A stretch of 5,533 bases of DNA from an uncultured Coriobacteriales bacterium (GTDB taxonomy: Bacteria; Actinomycetota; Coriobacteriia; Coriobacteriales; Atopobiaceae): contig CAMNAH010000086.1 in the NCBI GenBank assembly GCA_946530775.1, positions 1-5,533 of the forward strand. The letters run 5' to 3'. The notes beneath the pieces are model-generated. The model had not been told where the DNA came from. It saw only the letters and a list, made by a program, of their open reading frames with translations, and ran no database searches. Shown here piece after piece: positions 1 through 5,391 of the stretch. Positions within the stretch are counted from its first letter, which is position 1, and the number at the start of each line of letters is the position of its first letter. The position numbers were made by a program, and so were the translations under genes.

Positions 1-938
1 TCGACGTCATCGTCATGAACAGCCACGGCGTGGGCCAGGTCTGCCGCGTGCACCGTCTGCCGCGCCGCAGCGAGACCATGGAGGCCTGGGACTGGCATGT
101 CGAGGAGGACGGCGGCAAGGGCGCCACGGTCTCGGTTGCGCTGGGCCGCCTGGGCGTCTCTGCCGGCTATATCGGCAAGGTGGGAGATGACCCCTGGGGC
201 AAGATGGGCGACGACTGGATGACCGAGGCCGGCGTCTTCACCAAGTACATGTATTACGACCTCTCCGTGGCCACCGGCACGGGCCTCATCATGATCGACG
301 ACGACGGCCTCAACACCATCGTCGACGGCGACTCCGCCTGCCGCGCGCTCACCTGGGACGAGACGCATGCCGCCATCGAGGCCATGAAGGAGGCAAAGGT
401 CTTCATCACCGGCTTCGGCATGCCCTTCCAGAAAGCCCTCGACGGCGCCAAAATCGCCAAGGAGGAGTTCGGCATGCTCACGATGTGCAATGCATCGCCG
501 CTGCCCGACCAGCCCATGGGCGACCTCTCCTTTATCGACTACCTCGTGGTGAACGATGCCGAGGCGGGCGTGCTCTGCGGGCTTCCCGAGGATTACGACA
601 CGCCCTTCGAGCAGGTGCTCCGTCAGATCAAGGCCGAGTACGGCTGCGGCGGCGTCATCATGACCTGCGGCTCCAAGGGCTCCGCGGTGCTCGACGGCGA
701 CGACTACTTCGAGGTGGCCGCCACGCCCGTCAAGGCCGTCTATACCATCGGTGCAGGCGACGGCTTTTTGGCCGCCACGGCGAAGGGCATCGTGGAGGGC
801 AAGACGTTGAGCGATTCCGTCGCGTGGGCGAGCAAATACGCCGCCTACAAGGTTACCCGCGAGGGAACGATGACCAATCGTCCGGGCGAGGGCTACCCGC
901 CGCTCTCGGACGTCGAGGCTTGGATGGCCACGCTCTAA
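1..938 (+). CDS. PfkB-family carbohydrate kinase, ribokinase-like (5' end outside window)
   Basis: This is a cytoplasmic sugar kinase of the PfkB/ribokinase family, which transfers the ATP gamma-phosphate to a sugar hydroxyl. The frame is open from base 3, and the residues before the first Met (DVIV) fit the usual first beta strand, so the true start lies upstream and the Met at 15 is probably internal. Counting from that Met, the first signature GGKGA is at residues 33-37, followed by GRLG and GKVGDD (54-59). The second signature is at bases 741-767 and reads YTIGAGDGF; the catalytic Asp is encoded at 759-761. The Asp that usually opens this motif (DTxGAGD) is Tyr here. GGKGA followed by Thr, rather than ribokinase's Asn, leaves the substrate open. 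Visible length (about 312 residues) is close to the full family size. It ends 13 bases before the SIS-domain gene and is probably the upstream member of the same operon. The family call is firm; ribokinase, deoxyribokinase-like or 2-keto-sugar kinase roles cannot be separated from sequence alone. Confidence 0.87.
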   Translation, partial: DVIVMNSHGVGQVCRVHRLPRRSETMEAWDWHVEEDGGKGATVSVALGRLGVSAGYIGKVGDDPWGKMGDDWMTEAGVFTKYMYYDLSVATGTGLIMIDDDGLNTIVDGDSACRALTWDETHAAIEAMKEAKVFITGFGMPFQKALDGAKIAKEEFGMLTMCNASPLPDQPMGDLSFIDYLVVNDAEAGVLCGLPEDYDTPFEQVLRQIKAEYGCGGVIMTCGSKGSAVLDGDDYFEVAATPVKAVYTIGAGDGFLAATAKGIVEGKTLSDSVAWASKYAAYKVTREGTMTNRPGEGYPPLSDVEAWMATL

Positions 939-940
939 CG

Positions 941-946
941 GGAGGA
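941..946 (+). promoter_or_regulatory. Shine-Dalgarno site of the SIS-domain gene
   Basis: GGAGGA lies 5 bases before the ATG at 952 and just after the TAA stop of the upstream kinase. It fixes the start at 952 rather than at the two internal Met codons at residues 10 and 11. Confidence 0.75.
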
Positions 947-951
947 TCCCC

Positions 952-2067
952 ATGCCTGTGAGCGATCCCGCACACGCGATGATGGACGAGATTCTCGAGC
1001 AGCCCGAGCTGCTCCGCCAGCTGGTGGAGCAGCGCGAGCTGCTCACGGCGCCTTTTGTGGAGCTCGTGCGCACGAGGCGCATCAGGCGCGTCTTCTTCGT
1101 GGGCAACGGCTCCCCATGGTACGTGGGCTGCGCGCTCATGGAGGCGGCGTCCGAGCTTCTCGGGGCCGATGCCAGCGCGGTGCCCGCCGCCTATTTCAAC
1201 CGTCATGGCGGCCTGCATGTGCCCGAGGTCTATGCGCCCGACGAGGTGCTGCTCGTATGCCCTGCGGAGTCGGGCCATTCGCGCGGGCAGGTGGATGCTG
1301 CGCGTGCGGCGCGTGCCGCCGGCGTTGCCGTCATGTGCACGACGCTCAACCCGACGGGCGTGCTGGCGCGCGAGTGCGATGTGGTCCTGCCCAAGCCGGG
1401 CGGCCACGAGGTTGCCATGGCCACGACCAAGGGCCAGAGCATCGCCCTGCTCTCGATCCTCATGTGCTTCGTCGACGCCGCCCATGCGCTGGGCCGTATC
1501 GACGATGCCGAGCATGCCCGCTATCTGCGTGCTTTCGAGGACCTGCCCTGCAACGTGGCGGCGACCATCGATGCCAGCACGCGCTGGTTCGAGGACCATC
1601 GCGATGCCGCGATGGGTGCCGGTCAGTTCTTCATCATGGGCTACGGCGCGGGCTGGGGCACTGCGCAGGAGGCGGCGCTCAAGTTCTACGAATGTCATCA
1701 GGTGCCCACGCTTCCCCTCGAGCTCGAAGAGGGCATGCATGGGCCGTTCAGGGCGCTTCGCCGCGACGACATGGTCTTCTTCATCTGCGCCGAGGCGGGG
1801 GAGGAGCGCGACCGTGCGCTCGTTCTCGCCGATGCGCTCGCGGTCTACAACGACAAACGCGTGTGCCTGCGGCATGCGAACGATCCGCAGATGGGACCGC
1901 TCGATATTCCCGTGGCGAGCTCCGAGGTACCGCATCTGAGCGCCGTCGAGTATCTGATCCCCTTCCAGGTGCTCTCGTATCTCATCAGCGAGGCCATGGG
2001 CATCGACCTCTCGATCCCGCTCGTGCCTGCGCTCGATCCGGTCATGGTGCCGGGATACGAGGACTAG
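952..2067 (+). CDS. Double-SIS-domain sugar-phosphate isomerase/deglycase-like protein
   Basis: This is a 371-residue cytoplasmic protein with two SIS (sugar isomerase) domains, built like the isomerase half of GlmS and like the AgaS and FrlB/Gfr deglycase families. The N-terminal helix (residues 11-24, with EQPELL) is typical of the GlmS-like group. SIS domain 1 has the phosphate loops GNGSPW (51-56) and ESGHSRG (106-112), then ATTKG (157-161), matching the GlmS STK segment. SIS domain 2 has the GYGAG turn (230-234), followed by a run containing E240, K244 and E247 and then HGP at 263-265. By eye these line up with the catalytic Glu, Lys and His region of GlmS. There is no glutamine amidotransferase domain, so it is not a glucosamine synthase. 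Likely reactions are aldose-ketose isomerisation, deamination, or deglycation of a 6-phosphorylated amino-linked sugar. It sits between two sugar kinases, one base from the ROK gene, which fits a role after phosphorylation. FrlB-like function is plausible given frlD nearby, but is not shown: FrlB of E. coli differs clearly in its loops. Confidence 0.87.
   Translation: MPVSDPAHAMMDEILEQPELLRQLVEQRELLTAPFVELVRTRRIRRVFFVGNGSPWYVGCALMEAASELLGADASAVPAAYFNRHGGLHVPEVYAPDEVLLVCPAESGHSRGQVDAARAARAAGVAVMCTTLNPTGVLARECDVVLPKPGGHEVAMATTKGQSIALLSILMCFVDAAHALGRIDDAEHARYLRAFEDLPCNVAATIDASTRWFEDHRDAAMGAGQFFIMGYGAGWGTAQEAALKFYECHQVPTLPLELEEGMHGPFRALRRDDMVFFICAEAGEERDRALVLADALAVYNDKRVCLRHANDPQMGPLDIPVASSEVPHLSAVEYLIPFQVLSYLISEAMGIDLSIPLVPALDPVMVPGYED
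2059..2063 (+). promoter_or_regulatory. Shine-Dalgarno site of the ROK gene, inside the SIS gene
   Basis: GAGGA lies 5 bases before the ATG at 2069 and inside the last codons of the SIS gene, whose TAG is only one base from that ATG. The arrangement suggests translational coupling. Confidence 0.65.
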
Positions 2068-2068
2068 C

Positions 2069-3469
2069 ATGAACGCGGAAGACCTTATCCTCGCCATCGA
2101 CATCGGCGGTTCCAAGTTCATCGTGGGCCTCGCGACGCCTGCGGGCGAGGTGCTCTGCTCCAAGCGCTACGAGTGGGTTGGCACCACGGGAGAGGGGCTC
2201 GACGAGGGGCTGTTCTTCGAGCAGCTCTGCGCGGGCATCGATGCGCTGCGTGCGGTGGAGCCGGAGCGGTTCGCGCGCGCGATGGTGGCAGGCGTCACCG
2301 TGCCCGGCTTCACCGATCCCGTGACAGGCGATATTCTCGACACCGATTTCCTCAAGATCAAGGGATACCCCCTCTGCGCGCTGCTCGAAAAGCGCTATAG
2401 GTTGCCTTTCTACGCCGATAACGACTGCAAAGCCGCGGCTTTGGCCGAGCAGATGTTCGGTGCGGCGCGTGGCGGGCACATCCTCTATGTGACCATCTCC
2501 ACCGGCGTGGGCGGCACGCATGTGCTCGATGACGGCGTGTACTACGGAGCCTTCGGGCATGCGGGCGAGGTGGGCCTCGTCATCGCCGACCGCCATGGAT
2601 ACGCGTCGGACCAAGGCCTTCCCGGCGTGCTCGAGGCGCATGCCTGCGGGCGCGGACTCGTGAAGAACTACCTTGCCGCGGGAGGGGAGGAGACGGTCGA
2701 CGGCGTTGCCGTTGACGGCCGCGTCATGGCCGACCTCGCCCGTGCGGGCGATGCTCCCGCCATCTCCGCGCTCGAGCTCGAAGGACGTCTGCTCGCGCGC
2801 GTGCTCGCACCCATCTGCTCGGCCGTTGATGTGGACGCCGTTGTGATCGGCGGCGGCATGTCGCTGCAATACGACACGTTCGGGCCCTCGCTCGAGCGCG
2901 AGTTCGCGCGGCTCTGCCCTCAGGCGGTCGCCTTCTCGCCGACCAGCCTGGGCTATCTGGGGGCCTTCCTCGGCGCCGTGGCACTTGCGCTGCGCGGTCG
3001 TGCCGGCGAGCTGCCCCGTCCCGCCGAGCCATCCGAGCATGTGCTCGAGGTATCGCTCTCGCATGATTCGCTGCCGCTGCGCGTTCTGCTCAACGGACGT
3101 GAGCGACCCATGCGCGACGGTTCGTGCCCGCAGCTCGGCGGTTTCTTGCTCGCCGAGGACGCCGATGATCCGGGCGAGCTGCTTATCGAGTGCTTCCAGC
3201 GGCTGCTTGCTCCCTATGGGACGCGTCTCGACGAGGCGCTTGCGGCGGCGATTCCGAGCGCTTCGCCTGCCACATTCGATGAGCTGGGCTACGCCCTCGG
3301 CCGTGCGCTGGCGGCGCTTGCAACCGTGCTCGACCCCGGATCGATCGTCCTCTCGGGCGTCCTGAGCGATGCGTTCAATCTGCTCGAGCCCTCGATGCGG
3401 CGTGCCCTTGTTGCTGAGACGTACTACCGCGGCAACCTGCCGTTTGCCGTTTCCGCAGCTAAAATCTGA
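2069..3469 (+). CDS. ROK-family sugar kinase with degenerate zinc site and an extra C-terminal lobe-like domain
   Basis: This is a cytoplasmic ROK-fold protein that probably phosphorylates a hexose or amino sugar. The ATP phosphate-1 motif DIGGSK is at 11-16, so there is no N-terminal helix-turn-helix and it is not a NagC/XylR-type repressor. VPGF (78-81) and ADNDC (116-120) follow, with the predicted catalytic base D119. The phosphate-2 segment STGVGG is at 144-149, and GHAGEVG (163-169) carries the sugar-binding Glu167. The ROK His that normally follows EIG is Leu170. The zinc motif CxCGxxGCLE reads SDQGLPGVLE (180-189), with all three Cys lost but Glu189 kept. The standard fold ends near residue 308, yet the protein is 466 residues long against about 300-320 for most ROK kinases. 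Residues 403-446 resemble 235-278 at a constant offset of 168 (12 of 44 identical, at ROK hallmark positions), so the tail looks like a second, decayed C-terminal lobe. The start at 2069 is supported by its ribosome binding site. Substrate unknown; altered specificity is an inference. Confidence 0.87.
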   Translation: MNAEDLILAIDIGGSKFIVGLATPAGEVLCSKRYEWVGTTGEGLDEGLFFEQLCAGIDALRAVEPERFARAMVAGVTVPGFTDPVTGDILDTDFLKIKGYPLCALLEKRYRLPFYADNDCKAAALAEQMFGAARGGHILYVTISTGVGGTHVLDDGVYYGAFGHAGEVGLVIADRHGYASDQGLPGVLEAHACGRGLVKNYLAAGGEETVDGVAVDGRVMADLARAGDAPAISALELEGRLLARVLAPICSAVDVDAVVIGGGMSLQYDTFGPSLEREFARLCPQAVAFSPTSLGYLGAFLGAVALALRGRAGELPRPAEPSEHVLEVSLSHDSLPLRVLLNGRERPMRDGSCPQLGGFLLAEDADDPGELLIECFQRLLAPYGTRLDEALAAAIPSASPATFDELGYALGRALAALATVLDPGSIVLSGVLSDAFNLLEPSMRRALVAETYYRGNLPFAVSAAKI

Positions 3470-3493
3470 CAAATGACCTGTCCATTTGACAGA
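3465..3493. other. Imperfect inverted repeat over the ROK stop codon
   Basis: Eleven-base arms at 3465-3475 and 3483-3493 pair with one mismatch (A3469 against A3489) around a 7-base loop. On the minus strand the hairpin is followed by TTTT (3464-3461), so it could be a weak back-up terminator for the minus-strand operon. On the plus strand it is followed by As, not Ts. The stem is AT-rich and weak. Confidence 0.45.
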
Positions 3494-3526
3494 AAAAAGC
3501 GCCGGGCGGTTGGAGGCCCGGCGCTT
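3493..3526 (-). terminator. Rho-independent terminator of the frlD-SDR operon
   Basis: A perfect 11-base stem (arms 3497-3507 and 3516-3526, nine GC pairs plus two AT pairs) closes an 8-base loop. Read on the minus strand, it is followed at once by six Ts (3498-3493). It lies about 25 bases past the SDR stop codon at 3552-3554. The plus-strand side has GGGG rather than Ts after the stem, so it is not a good terminator for the opposing operon. Confidence 0.88.
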
Positions 3527-3551
3527 GGGGAAGCAGTCTGTGCGGATGCCT

Positions 3552-4328
3552 TTATCCCAGGGTCATGCCGCCGTCGCAGAGGATGTTCGAGCCGTTGATG
3601 ATGGCGGCGTCATCGCTCGCGAGGAACGCGAAGATGGCGGCGATCTCGGAGGGCTCGGCGGGACGTCCGAGCGGTCCCAGGGTGACGTTGGCCATGGGGT
3701 CCTCATAGCCCTGGGCAACGTAGTCGTCGAGCGCCTTCTGGAACATCGCGGTGTTCACCCAGCCGGGGGCGACGGAGTTCACGCGCACGCCCGTCAGGCC
3801 GCCGTTCTCGTTCGCGATGTTCTTGGTGAGGCCGCGGACCGCCCACTTGGACGAGCCGTACGCGCTCTCGCCGGCATAGCCGAACATGCCCGAGACGCTC
3901 GAGGTGTTGGTGATAGCGCCGCTCTTTTGCGCCTTCATGATGGGCAGCACGTACTTGATCATGCGCACGGTGCCGAAGACGTTGATGTCGTAGACCATCT
4001 TCCACTCGTCGAGGGGCTTCTCCTCCATGTCCATCTGGTCGCCGCCGTTGCCCGCGATGTTGTTGAGCACGTCGATGCGGCCCCACTTGGCCATGACCTC
4101 GTCGATGACGCTCTTAACGGCCTCCTCGTCGGTGATGTCGAAGCCTGCCGAGAAGACGCGCTCGGGATCCATGCCGAACTTCTCGACCACGGAGTCGACC
4201 CACTCCTTCTTCACGTCGAGCATGACGACCTTGGCGCCCTCGTCGTAGAAGCGCTTGGCGACCGCCTTGCCGATGCCGCCTGCGGCTCCCGTGGTGATGA
4301 CGACCTTATCCGTGAAACGCTGTTCCAT
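3552..4328 (-). CDS. Short-chain dehydrogenase/reductase (classical SDR), NAD-type
   Basis: This is a 258-residue NAD(P)-dependent oxidoreductase of the classical SDR class, interconverting an alcohol and a carbonyl. The glycine-rich cofactor loop TGAAGGIG is at 13-20. An acidic residue, Asp38, ends the second beta strand, which favours NAD(H) over NADP(H). NNIAG is at 89-93, with N116 after it. The catalytic Ser144, Tyr157 and Lys161 have correct spacing (YGSSK at 157-161; Ser 13 residues before Tyr). The PG motif is at 188-189, and the C-terminus ends in the usual GGMTLG. No signal or membrane segment is seen. An upstream in-frame ATG at 4334 exists, but the GGAAAGGG site would touch it; the ATG at 4328 has a 6-base spacing and gives the more typical N-terminus. 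It follows frlD by 45 bases on the same strand and precedes a strong terminator, so it is the last gene of that operon. A sugar or polyol substrate is likely from context, but not identified. Confidence 0.92.
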   Translation of the reverse strand: MEQRFTDKVVITTGAAGGIGKAVAKRFYDEGAKVVMLDVKKEWVDSVVEKFGMDPERVFSAGFDITDEEAVKSVIDEVMAKWGRIDVLNNIAGNGGDQMDMEEKPLDEWKMVYDINVFGTVRMIKYVLPIMKAQKSGAITNTSSVSGMFGYAGESAYGSSKWAVRGLTKNIANENGGLTGVRVNSVAPGWVNTAMFQKALDDYVAQGYEDPMANVTLGPLGRPAEPSEIAAIFAFLASDDAAIINGSNILCDGGMTLG

Positions 4329-4334
4329 GATCAT

Positions 4335-4342
4335 CCCTTTCC
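4335..4342 (-). promoter_or_regulatory. Shine-Dalgarno site that decides the SDR start
   Basis: On the minus strand this reads GGAAAGGG. It abuts the ATG at 4334 (no spacer) but is 6 bases before the ATG at 4328, so the shorter start is preferred. Confidence 0.6.
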
Positions 4343-4373
4343 AAAGCGACGAGCAGATCCTTCAGCGAAAACC

Positions 4374-5159
4374 TTACCACGCTCCGGAGTAGCCGAGGGT
4401 GACGGCGGAGGACTTGGCGCCGGTGACCATGCACTCGTCGATGGTCTGGCCCTCGAGGATGCCCACGATGAAGCCGGCGATGAAGGAGTCGCCCGCGCCC
4501 ATGGTGTCGACGACCTCGCACTTCACGATGTCGCCCTTGTGGAACTCGGTGCCGTCGTAGGCTAGGCTGCCGTTCTCGCCCAGGGTGACGATGACGGCCT
4601 TGGGGCCCTTGGCCTGCTTCTCGACCATGAAGGCACGGACCTCCTCATTGTCATCGCTCTCGAGGCCGAAGAAGGCGTAGTCGACATAGGCCAGCGTGGC
4701 GTCGACCATGGGGTCCTGGGGCTGGTCGGAGTAGTCGAAGACCGTGGTGATGCCTGCGTCGTGGATCTGCTGCAGGCGGTCGTCGCAGTGGCCCCAGATG
4801 CCGCTAACGAAAAGATCGTGGGTGCAGATGAACTCTACGTCCTCATCGGAGAGCTTGAAGGTCTCCATGACGCCCTCGATGTAGTCGCCGAAGACGCGGT
4901 TGCCGTCGACGATCTCGACCTTGGTGACGGCGGTGTCGCCGTGCTCAACATGCAGATGGCTGATGTCGACGCCCTTCTCGGTGAGGGCATCGGCCATGCG
5001 CTGGCCCCACTGATCGTCGCCCACGACGCTCGTGAACGAGGCGTCGAAGCCCATGCGCCTGAGGTAGACGGCCACGTTGACGGGATTGCCGCCCGGGTAG
5101 CTCTTGCCTTCCTTCTCGTAGACGTCGACGCAGTTGTCGCCTGCAGCTGCAACCTTCAT
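4374..5159 (-). CDS. frlD: Fructoselysine 6-kinase (PfkB family)
   Basis: FrlD uses ATP to phosphorylate fructoselysine, an Amadori glycation product, to fructoselysine 6-phosphate in the cytoplasm, ahead of deglycation to glucose 6-phosphate and lysine. The protein is 261 residues, the same size as E. coli FrlD, and resembles it from end to end as recalled. Shared features are GDNCVDVY (7-14), PGGN (22-25) with VNVAVY, VGDD (46-49), GVDISH (63-68), RVFGDYIEGVM (88-98), IWGH (121-124), VTLGENGS (191-198), the nucleotide/catalytic signature DTMGAGDSF (218-226, catalytic Asp224) and the terminal GAW. An AGGAG site lies 6 bases before the ATG (bases 5166-5170). It is the first gene of a two-gene minus-strand operon with the SDR and has a clear promoter upstream. 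No frlB, frlC epimerase or transporter lies beside it on this strand, unlike E. coli. The true substrate could be another Amadori compound (glucosyl- or fructosyl-amino acid). The family call is strong. Confidence 0.9.
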   Translation of the reverse strand: MKVAAAGDNCVDVYEKEGKSYPGGNPVNVAVYLRRMGFDASFTSVVGDDQWGQRMADALTEKGVDISHLHVEHGDTAVTKVEIVDGNRVFGDYIEGVMETFKLSDEDVEFICTHDLFVSGIWGHCDDRLQQIHDAGITTVFDYSDQPQDPMVDATLAYVDYAFFGLESDDNEEVRAFMVEKQAKGPKAVIVTLGENGSLAYDGTEFHKGDIVKCEVVDTMGAGDSFIAGFIVGILEGQTIDECMVTGAKSSAVTLGYSGAW

Positions 5160-5165
5160 GTTGTG

Positions 5166-5170
5166 CTCCT
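5166..5170 (-). promoter_or_regulatory. Shine-Dalgarno site of frlD
   Basis: AGGAG on the minus strand lies 6 bases before the frlD ATG and supports the start at 5159. Confidence 0.7.
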
Positions 5171-5214
5171 CTCATCTGGTTGCTCTCGTAAGGACTGGAT
5201 AACCTAAGGCGAAT

Positions 5215-5245
5215 ATTATACCAATTTCGCGTTGTGCAACCGCAA
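5215..5245 (-). promoter_or_regulatory. Sigma-70-type promoter of the frlD-SDR operon, extended -10
   Basis: On the minus strand, bases 5223-5215 read TGGTATAAT, a perfect -10 hexamer with the TGn extension. The best -35 candidate is TTGCGG (5245-5240) with a long 19-base spacer, so -35 contact is probably weak. The start of transcription is predicted near 5208, giving a leader of about 50 bases before the frlD ATG. A weak -35 with an inverted repeat over it suggests regulated use. Confidence 0.7.
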
Positions 5246-5264
5246 CTCACGCCCATCGGTTGCA
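5235..5264. promoter_or_regulatory. Putative operator: 8-base inverted repeat at the frlD promoter
   Basis: TGCAACCG (5235-5242) and CGGTTGCA (5257-5264) are perfect inverted copies with 14 bases between them, 22 bases centre to centre, about two helical turns. The centre (5249.5) is about 41 bases upstream of the predicted frlD start, and the near half-site overlaps the -35 area. This fits a dimeric regulator acting as a repressor or a class II activator. The regulator is not in the window. Confidence 0.5.
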
Positions 5265-5315
5265 TTTTGCCGTTGACGGGACAGCGCACGATCTTGCAGC
5301 GCTATCTCGGCGGCA

Positions 5316-5336
5316 GTGGATAAGATACTATATAAG
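5316..5336 (+). promoter_or_regulatory. AT-rich possible promoter for the second FrlD-like kinase
   Basis: This is an AT-rich run in a GC-rich setting, with -10-like hexamers TAAGAT (5321-5326) and TATAAG (5331-5336). No convincing -35 sits at 16-19 bases upstream of either. It is the best promoter candidate between the inverted repeats and the gene at 5392, but is tentative. Confidence 0.3.
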
Positions 5337-5346
5337 TTGACAACTT
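5334..5346. promoter_or_regulatory. Putative operator: 13-base palindrome before the second FrlD-like kinase
   Basis: AAGTTG-A-CAACTT is a perfect palindrome with 6-base arms and one central base. It ends 45 bases before the ATG at 5392 and sits at the edge of the AT-rich promoter candidate, where a bound repressor would block transcription. It differs from the repeat near the frlD promoter, so two different regulators may act on the divergent region. Confidence 0.45.
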
Positions 5347-5391
5347 TTCCATACCGATTAGCCCGTACGCGCGACAGAAAGGGCAGGTCCC

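Noticed and set aside
952..2067. SIS gene as glmS
   Set aside because: There is no N-terminal glutamine amidotransferase domain with a leading Cys; only the two SIS domains are present.
853..2163. 436-residue open frame on the minus strand across the SIS gene
   Set aside because: It is Arg/His/Ala-rich, has no recognisable domain, and lies opposite a gene with clear SIS motifs. Long antisense frames are expected in GC-rich coding DNA.
2069..3469. ROK protein as a NagC/Mlc-type transcription repressor
   Set aside because: The ATP-binding motif starts at residue 11, leaving no room for an N-terminal helix-turn-helix; the extra domain is at the C-terminus.
2042..3472. 476-residue open frame on the minus strand across the ROK gene
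   Set aside because: It mirrors the ROK gene almost exactly, with biased composition and no motif; ROK hallmarks are on the plus strand.
3486..4565. 359-residue open frame on the plus strand across the SDR gene and the end of frlD
   Set aside because: It runs through the minus-strand terminator and two well-supported minus-strand genes, and its composition is low-complexity (Asp/His/Val/Ala).
5235..5248. Catabolite-response-element-like sequence beginning TGCAACCG
   Set aside because: Only the first half resembles the cre consensus; several conserved positions in the second half do not match. The inverted repeat explains the sequence better.
5337..5342. Perfect TTGACA as a -35 for the gene at 5392
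   Set aside because: No -10-like hexamer lies 16-18 bases downstream (the bases there are GC-rich). The TTGACA is better explained as the core of the AAGTTGACAACTT palindrome.
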